DNA from: Cerioporus squamosus
Lineage: Eukaryota; Basidiomycota; Agaricomycetes; Polyporales; Polyporaceae
DNA: 29,861 nt
Assembly (NCBI GenBank): GCA_022592435.1
Contig: JABYQS010000332.1
Coordinates: 1-29,861 of the forward strand
Direction of reading: 5' to 3'
The number at the start of each line of letters is the position of its first letter. Position 1 is the first letter of the stretch. Shown in pieces: positions 9,876 to 19,897 of the stretch. The position numbers and the translations under genes were made by a program. The notes below the pieces were generated by a model. The model saw only the letters and a list, made by a program, of their open reading frames with translations, was not told the DNA's origin and did not search any database.

Positions 9876-11175
9876 CTACCAGCACCACCAATCTGGATGA
9901 TCGAATATGCCTGTTCTGCCATGCTAAAGTCGCAGCGCCTCAGAGATGCCAATTCTCAGGTCCATAGACAAACGACGTACCTTATCCTCGCACACGGTGG
10001 GCCGGTCGTAGTGTACACCACCGATGGTAGCTGGCGAGACGGTGTTGCACATCTTATTCCAGTCATCGCCATGATGAAGGTTCATCAAGCGGGATTTGTA
10101 ACGCTAACAGGGCAAGCATGAGTGAGCTTCTATCTGTCTGTGCCTGTTCAGCAGCAACACGGAACAAATACCACTTCGACCTGGACTGCACCCCTAGAGA
10201 AACGGGCGAAAAGACTCAATCAAGTACCATGGTGCATCATAACATACCTTGTCCTTCATATTGTCCCAGTAGGTCATGCACTGAGATTCATTTGTACGGA
10301 CAAACCAGGTAGCCCAGACGTTGCCATGTTCCTGAAGAGGTATTGACGCTTCAGTTCCTTCCGACAATCCAAGAATCGAAAGATGCCGAACTCACGTTCC
10401 TCTCGCATTTGTCCGGTTTATCGTACCGGCTGCCTTCGATCTGTACAGGCATGTCCTCGCACACCTCGCGCCAGTTCAGATCTCCAGGAATGTCCAGCAG
10501 GTTGGCGCTGTAGGATTGGACCCCATACTCCTCGCAGCCTGCGTTCTTCCAAGGCCCATTCCAGTGGACGCCCTGCCGCCTCCGCTCGACATCCTTCCGA
10601 TGACGCTCCTCCTCCTCTCGGCAGCGAGCCCACTCCTCTCGCTCGCGCGCAAACGCCTCACGCTCCGCCTCGACCATGTTCTTCCACGCTGCGCGGTCGC
10701 GCTCCCGGTCCTCACGCTCCAGCTCCCAAAGCCGAAGCTCCTGTCGGTGGTCCTCGTGTTCGTGCGTCCACTGCAGCACCTCCTCCAGGTGCTCGTCCCT
10801 CTCGCGCCGCCACAACTCGCGCATCATCTTCTTCTGGGCGGGTGGCACGTCGTCTGCAAGGGTAGAGATGAGGCCGGCGTTCTGACAGATGACCAGCATG
10901 ATGAGCACACCGAAGACGACCAGGGTCCAACGGATGATACCGAGGCTGTCCGGGCGCAAGGTGCATTTCTAGCACCCATGGGCAATCAGAGGGGTGTTCT
11001 CGCCACTCCAAGGGTTCCTGTTGGGCGGCGCCGAGTAGGAGGAGTCACTGCGTGACCCAAAAGCGGGGAGAGGGCTGCGGTTGTCTGGTGAAAAGTCGAG
11101 TTCACTGGACAAAGCGGCTATAAACTGGTGACGGGTGACTGTCTTAGTGAATGCAGTACCATGTAAGTTGACCAC
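9876..11175 (-). pseudogene. copy 1 of the membrane-stalk/4-Cys-module family (degenerate)
   Basis: Homologous to the genes at 18429-19897 and 20349-21530. Recognisable parts: N-terminal tail (SSYSAPPNRNPW, ENTPLIAHG), membrane helix (RWTLVVFGVLIMLVICQNAG), charged helical stalk, and the duplicated Cys module. Exons by homology: up to 10396, then 10331-10248, a 30 nt exon from 10193, 10103-9981, and 9923-9876 ending WWCW and TAG. Signs of decay: an in-frame TAG at about 10969 just before the membrane helix; no ATG at the homologous start (Asn-Arg-Ser replaces Met-Asn-Ser near 11082; the only upstream ATG is at 11175); and loss of the GTGAGT donor after the 30 nt exon. The C-terminal frames remain open, so inactivation looks recent. 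A shorter product without the tail would need a non-ATG start. Confidence 0.75.
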
Positions 11176-11446
11176 ATTACCTCGGCGATTTGCCGGTGGT
11201 GCAACTCGGGACGTGGGCGCCCGGATTCACCAGTTCAGACTTGCCCATATACGAGTGTATATCGCTGCTGCTCGGGTTGTGGATCATGAATGGTATCCAG
11301 AACACTGTATACAAGACATATTGAACTGAACTGAATCGGAAACGAGTGTGCCGCGCAGTGGGGATAGCGGAGGTACTGCATACACCAGGAACATAACACC
11401 AAGACGAGCTACATGGATTGATATACCACCAGCCTTCCCCATCGCA

Positions 11447-12181
11447 CTATGAGAGTCGCTCCCGTTTGCCTACAGGTGTGGAGTGTCATGATGGTTAGTA
11501 CGGACACACTCCGATGTGCCTGTAAATCCGTACGTACCCGGACGATCCTCGGGCCCCTCTCTTGGGGCGGACTCGGTGCTCCTCTTGCGATCTAGCCCGG
11601 CAGAGTGCGCGTCGTTGTAGGGAGGGGGATCCAGCTCAGCAAGGGCCGAGAGACGGTCCTTTTCCTGGACTCGTTGCTCGAGCCGTGCGAGTACTCGATT
11701 TTCGAGGGCAGGGATGACTTCGTTCTGTAGGTACGCCTGGAAGCCCAGCTGAATGCTTGGGACGACTTCGTTCTTCAGGCGTACCTCAACCTCACTCGCG
11801 ATGTGCTCCGACCAGCGGACAAGCCTGATCTTGGGACGTCCTACGATGGCTGGAAGGTTGGGGAGGGGTTGGAGAATTTAAGTAGGGGTGCTTACCAGTC
11901 TTCTGCTCGCCCATGCTCTCTTCGTCCTCTCCCTCACCCTTGACATCCCCATTCTCCTTCTCCTCGTCCTTCTTCGCACTGTGGACTGCATTGGCAGACT
12001 TGACAGCAACCCTGAACATCGCCTCAGCCGCCTCCGTGTTTCTCTTGAATTCGGCAGCGGCCTCAAGATAGGCTTGAAGGGAGGGTGTAGTAGAAGAAAG
12101 CTTGCTGGCCAGCAGCAAGGAGTTGGTAGACGTATTGTGAAGAGTGTTGACAAGAGCATTCAGGGACTCCATGCTCGACAT
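11447..12181 (-). CDS. small predicted coiled-coil protein, unknown function
   Basis: Three exons: 12181-11896, 11840-11538 and 11469-11447 (203 residues). All phases agree. The first 70 residues form an Ala/Ser/Leu-rich helical segment, followed by an acidic Lys/Glu linker. A second helical segment contains a near-repeat (LKNEVVPSIQLGFQAYLQNEVIPALENRV). The Pro-rich tail contains PPPY, and the end is basic (GKRERLS). No signal peptide or membrane helix is seen, so it is probably cytosolic or nuclear. I do not recognise the family; a small kinetochore or cytoskeletal helical subunit is one possibility, unproven. It lies between the degenerate family copy and the transposon and reads in the same direction as both. 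Confidence 0.7.
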
Positions 12182-12538
12182 GGTGGTGGGCAGGAGGAAA
12201 GGAAGGCAGCGGCAGGTTCCTGCCCAAATTGGCGCAGATCAAGCGCTCGCAGGGCGAGCTTGCAGATCGATTTATGAGCGGGGCTTAATCCGCTAAGGTT
12301 TTCTGACTATCCTAAGCAGTACTGAGAAGTACATAGAACAGTTCTGTGAATGAATTATGTATCGCGCTGTGAGGATACTGCGAGAGTTCTAGGTGCTGCT
12401 GAGTGGTCCGAAGCGCCATGACTGCCCATTTGGGAAAGACGTAGCGCCCTGCGGACGTGGTTGGACTTCGTCGCCATTTCAGACTGGTACACCAAGAATG
12501 CGATTACCGTAGCTTGAATACGAGGATGACATTCTAAC
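12182..12538. other. intergenic: promoter of the 203-residue gene and left flank of the transposase gene
   Basis: The left end of the transposon should lie here if it does not contain the 203-residue gene. I find no CACTA terminus and no copy of the TTCAACCG motif that is repeated on the right side. No gene is seen. Confidence 0.4.
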
Positions 12539-15500
12539 CTACTCATTGACAAACTCAGCACGTGCCAAAGCGCCGCTTCTGTCGATGATTGCGTAGTGAC
12601 CGCGGTCCTTGATGCGCCCAACGACACATTGGATAGTGGTTATCTCGACCACCTCCGTGCGCCCGTGGTTCTTGTAGTAGTGCATGTCCAGGATGCGGTG
12701 GTTGTTCTCAATGACGCACGTGAGGACCACACCGAGGACAAGTGTCGAGAATGTGGTTATGGGTGGGACCGCGGTCGGGATGGGCTTGACATTGACGACC
12801 AAGATGCGCAATAGCTGGCCGTAGAACGTGTGCGGTTCCATGATGACAGGTCGATTACGGTACCGAGCGTTCTTGTCGATGAGTAACTCGTACTGGGAGA
12901 ACGTGAATGTCAGAGTCAGAAGTTGCAAAGATGTGCAGGCATGAAGAGGAATGTGCTTGCTCGTGCGGCCTCCAAAGCCGAAGTCTACGCACGCAGCACA
13001 CGAAGAGAAGTCGTGTGCGAGAATCAAGTGGAAGAGAACATACCCGCACAAAGCTGGCATCCCGTGTATCCTCACTGGGGGTCCCCATCTGCGATGCTCG
13101 AATGGTGTCACCTTCTGGAAGAATACGAAGCTTGGCCCATTGCTCAACGGTATCGGGTAGGGCAGCGCGAACTTCGTTCGGAGTGGCAGTGAAGCGCAGA
13201 GTAAGACAAGAGATGATCTTGTCCATGAGGGTCCGGTCGAGGGCAAGGGATGAATGGCGTGGCATAAGCACGAACGTGTCATCTAGGTTGATAGGCAGTT
13301 AGCACGTTCAGTAGTTCTACAGGAGGCGGTTTGCTTACAGCCTGGTATAGACACTGACGTGTCTCGTTGGGGCGCGCGTAGTGACAGTTGATTGTGAATG
13401 CGATATATGACTTTGATGTGCGTCAGGCGGGCCTTGTCCAAAACAAAGCGGTTGAGACTGGCATAAGGGAACCGCCGGCTCCGGATGGCCGGCCCAAGGA
13501 AACCGCAGTACCGTTCCATTGGGAATGCCCAGGCAGTCCATACAGGACCGGTCTCAAGGATGGAGTCGGCGATGTGCAGAAGAGCGTGGATGGTGAGGGG
13601 ACAGGCTGAGAGACGGCTAGGATTGTGCTGGTAGTAGAAGCTGATAGACAAACATGAAGGTGGTTAGGTCCAGAGCATGAGCGCGAAAGGTACTGAATGG
13701 ACGTGGCAAGACTCACTCTTCGTACTTCTTCACCCATTCAATGAAGCCCTGACGGACTTCCTCAACCTCCGCCTCCGTGATTTCAAACTGGAGGCACATG
13801 GTGACGAGGCGGACGAGCTGCACCAGATGATCGTAGTACTTGGTCTGGAGGAAGCGGCCGCGGAGTAGAACTGGTGCGATGTACTGGAACCAGAATGCAC
13901 GGGTGTCGGCGGTCCATGAGATCTTGTCGCTTGCAACATTGGGCGGCCGTGGGCCAAAGACGTACGGGATCGTACTTCCCGCGTTTGCGCTAGCCTTGCC
14001 GACTTCCTCCCAGACCGATGTGCGGATCTGATATTCTTGCGAACCTTCGTCGAGGTCCTTGTACGTGCCAGCCCATAACTGCATGAGGTTCTTCACAACG
14101 TTCTCCCAGATAAGATGCATAAAATCATACGGAAATGAGTTGGGAAACGAGAGGGATGAGAGGGCACTGAGGACCGGGATGCCCTTGATTCCATACGCCT
14201 TTGCGAGGCGATCGGACTCCGCACCGGAAGTTGTGTATTGCACCTCCCGAGCTTGGGCCATGAATTCATCGTGAGTGCGCAGAGGAAGGGCAGCAGGATC
14301 ATAGACTCGCACAGCCTCGGGGTCACTCAGAACGTCAGGATGATTGGAGCGGTCGAGAGGAACATAGTGAGTGGTGGCGCGTGCATCGGGAATGCGTACC
14401 GCCAGAATACGGCACATCCGGCAAGGACACACTCCGTTATGGCCCTTCATGCGCATGACCATGGAGATTGCAGGGATGTCACCGAATACACGGATGAGAT
14501 GCGCACGAAGCGCAAAGAAGCGGTTCGAGAGGGCGTCGTAAGCATGGACTCCGACAGCCAGACGGAGCATCTCTTGAACGAACGGCCACAAGAAGGAGTC
14601 GAAGTCGACCGGCTTCTTGGGACCCGGGATGACTCCGAGTCCCAGGATGTGCTCGAGATGGTTGCGTATGTCGGGAGGAAGGTTGTAGTTGAACAGGATG
14701 AGAGGCCATGCAGTCTTGGTGCGACGCTTGAATGGTGCGAAGCCGTCCGTGGAGAGGCCAAGCGCCACATCGCGTTCGTCTTCGAAATACTTGTGCTCCA
14801 GTTCTTGGCCATCGACGACAACCTTCCTTGTGAGCAGCTTACGGTACGAACGGGAATCCATGACGTCTGTGATGGTGCCGGGTTTATGAACATGTTCTCT
14901 TGCGCGATAGAGCATCGTGAGAGCCGTCTCCTGGTTCGCCAGGAACGCCTTGAGCCGTGGCGTCACCGGGAGGTAGACGAAGACCTTGCGTGGCTTGCCC
15001 TGAGCGTTGTACCGAGCAGTGTGACAGTACGGACACTCGGTCTTTGCAGCGTGAGGGCCTGTGAAAGCGCAACACGAGTCTACACAGCAGTCATACAGCT
15101 GAGGTTCGAAACCGGACAGCCGAGCAACGCGGGACTGTATTGTCTTCCATGTAGAGAGCCGTGACCCGGGGAATGTGAACGCGAGTTTCTCGAAGGTCTT
15201 CCCTGACATATGCTCGTCGACCTTGAGGGCGAAAGGACGTAGGATTTCCATATCATCTTCTGTCAAGTCGTCACCTGCCGGTGAGAGAGTTAGCATGCTA
15301 TAGCAAACATCATGACCATTCCGACGCACCTGATATTAACCCCTCCCTGATGAACGACTCCACGAGCTCATCCCAGACCGAGATCGCAGTATACTCGTCG
15401 TTTCCCGCTACCTCCTCTTCCTGGAACAACCGGTTCCAAGCCTCTGCGTCCTCGGGCGACCCCTCAACCGGAATCTCTCGTTCTTCATCGTCCTCCTCAT

Positions 15501-16102
15501 CGTCGGGGGCATCCTCGACCGTGGCCTGTCGATAGCGGGTCTGACCAGCCCAAGCAGTCTCCCGGATATGTCTTGCAGCGAGGCTGGAAAGCGCGAGGTC
15601 GTCATTGGCCTCCATAGAGTCTGGGTGGACCTCGGTAGCTGACGGGCCTGGGGCGGGCCCTTCTTGCTCGTTGGTGTGAGATTCATCTTCACCAACAAGA
15701 GGCGCAAGCAAGTCGGAAGGGGGAGGCGATAGAGGACCGGTGTGGCCGTAGACAAGATCTGCGCGTGACAGAGAAAGCGCGTGAACTTATAGTTGAGTAA
15801 GTACAAGCTACAAGCAACGTACCATGCAATCCTGGCCCTGAGGTCTGTCCCTGCCTCGCCGCAGACCCTTCTCCTGCTCCTGCGTCTTGTTGGCCCGGGC
15901 GGAACCTCTTCACAGGTCGCGCATCTGCCAGGATCGACCAACCACCATTGTCTTCCCCATTAGCTTGCTGAGAGGCTCGATAGAGCACTGGAACAGCGCC
16001 GCTGACATGCCTGGAGACGGTGTCTGGGTGGAGAGAACGTTGACAGCATGGGCAGATGACCCTGCTGCCAGCGGTTGTCGGCCGGGTGCGTCTCGAAGCC
16101 AT
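12539..16102 (-). CDS. CACTA-family (Tnp2/Transposase_21-like) transposase
   Basis: Six exons: 16102-15823, 15758-15330, 15274-13717, 13640-13339, 13282-13044 and 12892-12539. They encode 1053 residues with no stop or frameshift. The N-terminus has a CxxC zinc-binding-like start (ICPCCQRSLHPDT). An acidic disordered region follows. A Cys-rich patch lies at about 299-320 (CCVDSCC, ECPYCH). The nuclease core begins with STDGFAPF at about 411-417, where the Asp is the likely first acidic residue of the DDE triad. A second Cys patch (CPCRMC) and a DUF4218-like segment (HALLHIADSI, GPVWTAWAFPMERYCG) follow. In this family the protein cuts and pastes the element. The last intron is long (13043-12893, 151 nt). 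The open frame suggests recent activity or purifying selection. Confidence 0.9.
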
Positions 16103-16467
16103 GGTATAGGATGCAGCGGATAGATCGTCTAGAATATGCAACAGAGGGCAGGAGACGCGGTTGTGCAGCCTGGGACACAAGATATTAAACACCTGAGGGA
16201 CTTGTGAGCGACTTAGAGTGAACTATAGGCGCTTCGGCGACCGATGGTGGCTGAAGATAAGGAGGAAACATACCACAACAAAGACGCGTACCTATATAAG
16301 ACGAGGGGGCAAAATTCTTGGCCCATTTTCCTGCCTTCATCGTCCCGACGTTGACCGTCGGCATTTTCACCAGTTCTTGCTCCCTCGACGTTGTAGCCCT
16401 CGCTTCGACCTTCATTGGCGCCTACAGTCACCTTCTTATCTCCGATTAACTCAGTTCTCATCGCAAG
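16103..16467. promoter_or_regulatory. divergent promoter inside the transposon
   Basis: This 365 bp stretch separates the start codons of the transposase (-) and the companion gene (+), so both promoters lie here. The sequence CCTATATAAGAC near 16290 gives a TATA-like box. No other gene is seen. Confidence 0.5.
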
Positions 16468-17399
16468 ATGCCGCGCGTACGTACTTATGCTCATGCTCCT
16501 TGATGTCGGACTGATCTTTCCCGATGTTCACCGGTAGGCTCTCACGAAGGCCCAGCTCGAGGAGATCGTAGCTACCCTGCGGGCAGAAGTGGCAGCTGCA
16601 GAGCAAGGTGAGTATCCTCCTCTTAGTCACCTTGAACGACTCTCTCACCTGGTACCATGGTCCATGGCAAGCCCGTGCTGCCACCGTGGGTGACTTGGAG
16701 ACAGCCCAGCAGGCGCTCACCAATGCGCAAGCTGAGGTGACCGCTGCACACGATGCTGCTGCTGCTGCTCAAGCCGCCCACGCAGCCCTTCAGCAACAGC
16801 TTCAGAACCCGCAGCAGCCTGTTGGAGGGGGGGTGGCCGCTGCCAACGCTGTTGCGCCCGCCAATCTTCCGCAGATCGATCGGCCTCCAGGTACACGGTG
16901 GTCCATCCAGGAAGCCATGCAGCTATCGCGTGCTGAGTATTCAGAGATCCAGGTGAGTTGGTTGCTGAAACATCAAAGAGTTACACCTACTCACACCTTT
17001 CCACCTTTCGGAATTTAGCGTACTATCCGCAGCTTGGTTATCCGGGCGCAGCTTGACTGGACAGAGGACTTCCGCCGTCAGGATGCAGATAAGCTTGCAA
17101 CAATGTTTCGCGCGGTACGTACTATCGGTCTTGCCCACCCGACCAGCGACATGCTCATCATGAACCTCGTGGTCTCTTGTTCACAGGCCCGCACGGCGCA
17201 TCCTATCTTGCGGCGCTACACCAACAACTGGGCCTCAGCAGCCATAGCGCGGCAATATATGTCGAACAAGCGCAAGCATGCTTACAAGCAAGGTTACATC
17301 AAGAAGCGAGGTGTTGCCGCTGACGAGGAGAACCTCGGGGGCCCTGGTGGTCGACGCCGGGAGGACGAGGGTGAAGGTGGTGCGGGCACCGTGGCTTAA
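16468..17399 (+). CDS. transposon companion protein, Ala-rich coiled coil with basic end
   Basis: Five exons: 16468-16476 (only 9 nt), 16538-16607, 16672-16952, 17019-17114 and 17187-17399, giving 222 residues. Residues 4-75 form an Ala/Gln/Glu-rich coiled coil. A short Pro/Ala linker leads to a conserved-looking segment (RPPGTRWSIQEAM), then RTIRSLVIRAQLDWTEDFRR and ARTAHPILRRYTNNWA, and a strongly basic stretch (YMSNKRKHAYKQGYIKKRG). The acidic Gly-rich tail ends at TAA 17397-17399. From memory, similar small proteins often sit beside Tnp2 genes in basidiomycetes. By analogy with plant CACTA elements it could be the DNA-binding partner of the transposase, but that is inference. The acceptor before exon 3 (GCAAG) is weaker than the rest. 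Confidence 0.7.
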
Positions 17400-17577
17400 T
17401 CTCGAGCGCCCGGCACTGCCGTCGTCGCACTGGCGCACGTGTGCGCGCTGCCTGCACCACATACACGCTCTTTTGTTTTATTCCAGTAGCTGTCGCACTG
17501 TGTCATGTACCTTCTCTCTACCAGTGAATTTACGCTATTGCATTGAACCACTATCTGCGGGACTCTGACTGCCGTAC

Positions 17578-17860
17578 TTCAACCGAATCACGGCACACTC
17601 TCAACCAGTTCTACCGAGACTATTCAACCGCCTTCTCGTGGATCCCAGGTAGGAAACTTCAACCGCCGTAAGGTATACTTTCGCCCGTTCACTGCTCTCT
17701 CACAAGCAGTGAATCCCGGCAAAATCTGGATGAGAACCCACTGTTGAATCCCGGACAAAGTCGTTGGTTCTTCCCCGGCGCCTCGTAGTGCGAACTGGTA
17801 AGTACTCCTAATATTGTCCGTAACTACCACCGATAAGCCCCTGGTGACCGACCGGTTGAA
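17578..17860. repeat. subterminal-type short repeats at the right side of the transposon
   Basis: The octamer TTCAACCG occurs at 17578-17585, 17623-17630 and 17658-17665, and inverted (CGGTTGAA) at 17853-17860. GAATCCCGG occurs at 17711-17719 and 17746-17754. Such clustered short motifs are typical of CACTA subterminal regions, where the accessory protein binds. No gene is seen between 17400 and 17872. Confidence 0.5.
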
Positions 17861-18031
17861 TTCCACGGAGGCTTAGTCGCTCAGTGAGTATACACTCCGA
17901 TATGATGGAGGCGGGGAGTTCATCGATTCAATAGGCACTGTCGAGTCTGCAATGCGATGAGTACTTGAGTAATAAGACTGTATATCGTGGACCCACCTGC
18001 TAGCTAGCTGTCGACCCGCAACTCGGACTCC

Positions 18032-18041
18032 TCTCGCGAGA
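18032..18041. promoter_or_regulatory. conserved palindrome TCTCGCGAGA upstream of the relic
   Basis: A perfect 10 bp palindrome inside a block shared with the upstream region of the intact paralogue (19996-20005). Its conservation in a diverged flank suggests a protein binding site. The binding factor is unknown. Confidence 0.5.
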
Positions 18042-18122
18042 CGGGAGGACAGAGACAGGAAAGCCTGGGGCAAGGTTCCCATGCTCTATGTACCGCAGCA
18101 ACCGTTCGGCGTTATGAGGGCG

Positions 18123-18142
18123 CTCGGTTGGGCCCGACCGAG
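18123..18142. promoter_or_regulatory. 20 bp near-perfect palindrome upstream of the relic
   Basis: CTCGGTTGGGCCCGACCGAG is palindromic except for one mismatched pair. The related sequence upstream of the intact paralogue is at 20114-20130. Confidence 0.45.
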
Positions 18143-18428
18143 TGCCTTCCTGCTCGTTACGTTCTTACAATGGTCTTGTTCTTGCGACGCCTTCATTTAT
18201 GTACGTTTGAACAGTCTTGCGAAATCGCTTGACTGATTATACTCAGTGCACATCTTGTGTCGGGGCGGCCGAACTCAGTGGTGTCGTGCAACTTCTGCCA
18301 CTGCTCACAAGAACAATTGGTCCGGATGATCTTACATATGAGTACATGTGGGTTCATCAACTCGTCCTACAGGCTATCAGCACCAGTAGTATTGAGAATC
18401 GCTGTTGTGCCTCTCTGAGTGTCGTGCT

Positions 18429-19897
18429 TCAGATGTGCGGCTGCGGTCCATCACAGTAAGGGTCGGGGATGTCCCAAATACCAATGCGGCCATCCTTCTA
18501 CAGATAAAGGCCATTGTCAGACCTGTAGGTGATCCGATTGCGTGCTGGCAGAGCAGACATGAACCATACTCACCTCGTCGACGCAGACGGTAGGGCGGTC
18601 ATAGTGCACACCAAGGATATTAGCCGGAGTAGTACTGCACATCCTATCCCAATCGTCTCCATGGTGGAGGTTTAGGAGATGGGCCTTGTATCGCTGAAGT
18701 GCATCGACCGTTAGTATGATCGCTGCTCCAAGAAATCCAGAGGGTGCTCACTTTTATCCCGTTTTGACCGGGGCTGCAGCCCTGAAACCCTGAGGCGTCA
18801 GACCGGGGAGGATGTTCGGCATTTATATGCAGGAGCACTTACCACGTAATCAAAGCGATCCCAATACACTGCACATTGGGGTTCGTCGAGCATCCAGGTC
18901 GCCCAGACGTGCGTTTTCTAAGTTAGGTCAGCTTCAAGAACCATTGGGAAAGTCGGAAACAACTCACATCACGTTCGCATTTGTTGGGTTTGTCGAACGG
19001 CCTGCCGTCAATGTGGTTAGGCATGTCCATACAGACATCGAGCCAGTTCAGATCTTCAGGGATGTCGAACAGATGTGCACTGTAAGACTGTATCCCAGAG
19101 GCATAGCACCCTTTGCTCTTCCACGGCTCTGACCACCACACGCCCTGCCGCCTGTACTCAATCTCCTTCCGGTGCCGTTCTTCCTCCTCCCGTCGACGAG
19201 CCCACTCCTCCCCTTCGCGTGCCCAATCCTGGCGCTCCGTGTCGACCTTCTTCTTCCATTGCTCGCGCTCACTGTTCACCTTGGTCCACCAGTCGCGGCG
19301 TTCCGTCTCGACCTCCTCCTGCCAGTGCTTGCGCTTGTCGTTCTCCTCAACCCACCAGTCACGGCGTTCTGCCTCGGCCGCCTGCTTCCATCGCTTGCGC
19401 TCACTGTTCTCCTTGCTCCACCAATCTCGGCGTTCCGCCTCGACCTCTCTCCGCCAAGCTGCGCGCTCCTGCTTCGAGGTGCGCCACCACGCCTTGCGCT
19501 CAGCCTCGACTTCCTCCTTCCACGTTGCGCGGTCGTGCTCCCGTGTCTCTCGCTCTATCTCCCACGCATGAAGTTCCTGTCGGTGGTCCTCTCGCTCGCG
19601 CGTCCACTCCACAACCTTTTTGGAGTGTTCGACCTTCTCAAGCCGCCATGCGTCGCGCATTGCGGCCTTGCGGGACGCGGGGACATCGTCCGCAAGGGTA
19701 GAGATGATGCCGGCGTTCTGGCAGATGACCAGCATGGTGAGCACGCCGAAGACGACCAGTGTCCAACGGAGGATACGGCTGTCGCGGCGCACGCCATGGG
19801 CATTCAGAGGTGTGGTCTCGTCCTCCCAAGGATTTTCACTGGGCGGGGTCGGGTAAGCGGGATCTACGCTTCCGTAGGATGGAGGCGGGGAGTTCAT
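18429..19897 (-). CDS. copy 3: single-pass membrane protein with 22-residue helical repeats and duplicated 4-Cys module
   Basis: Five exons: 19897-18968, 18917-18843, 18781-18752 (30 nt), 18693-18574 and 18497-18429 (407 residues). All introns are phase 0. Order of parts: short Pro-rich tail with PPxY (SPPPSYGSV); basic RRDSR before a membrane helix at about 42-64, so by the positive-inside rule the tail is cytosolic and the rest is luminal or extracellular; then a Glu/Arg/Trp-rich helical stalk at about 75-250 with five 22-residue units. The C-terminus has two homologous modules, about 262-335 and 336-407, each with four cysteines. They share GC...GI...Y.AHL, NW/DW...C, P..I.G, DKP/DRP..C, and a final C. 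I do not recognise the family. The gene appears intact and is the longest paralogue. A surface or endomembrane role is inferred. Confidence 0.8.
19175..19504 (-). repeat. five tandem 66 bp units (22-residue stalk repeat)
   Basis: Within copy 3, units begin at residues 132, 154, 176, 198 and 220 with AER/TER followed by KAWW, RDWW or QDW. The spacing is exactly 22 residues, twice the 11-residue period of hendecad coiled coils. Copies 1 and 4 lack the expansion. Confidence 0.85.

Larger units (their letters stand above)
12539..17860. mobile_element. CACTA-like DNA transposon (ends not resolved)
   Basis: Minimum span: the transposase gene, its divergent companion gene, and a right-hand stretch rich in short repeated motifs. 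Terminal inverted repeats starting CACTA and a 2-3 bp target duplication are expected for the family, but I could not find a convincing pair. The element sits between copy 1 and the other members of the membrane-protein family. On its right it abuts a 5' relic of that family, so it probably inserted within the tandem array. Confidence 0.6.
17873..18190 (-). pseudogene. 5' relic (copy 2) of the membrane-stalk/4-Cys family with its upstream region
   Basis: From the start codon at 17923-17921 it encodes MNSPPPSYRSV, matching MNSPPPSYGSV of the gene at 19897, and then runs into a stop at 17873-17875. Upstream, to about 18190, the DNA matches the region upstream of that gene (about 19898-20180). 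The match includes a CTCTCGCGAGAC block, an AAGCCTGG block and a CGCTCGGTTGGG block. The rest of the gene is absent; transposon-associated DNA begins where the homology ends. A promoter and start codon thus survive without a body. Confidence 0.7.

Noticed and set aside
14238..15164. 308-codon plus-strand open frame
   Set aside because: Lies antisense to the largest transposase exon, has shadow composition, and no family motif is seen.
11445..17790. CACTA at 11445-11449 and TAGTG at 17786-17790 as possible transposon ends
   Set aside because: The outer 9 bases match at 8 positions, but similarity stops there. The flanking triplets (tcg and cga) do not form a target duplication, and the CACTA overlaps the stop codon of the 203-residue gene.
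12290..17876. CTAAG near 12293 and CTTAG near 17872 as inverted termini
   Set aside because: Similarity does not extend beyond five bases.
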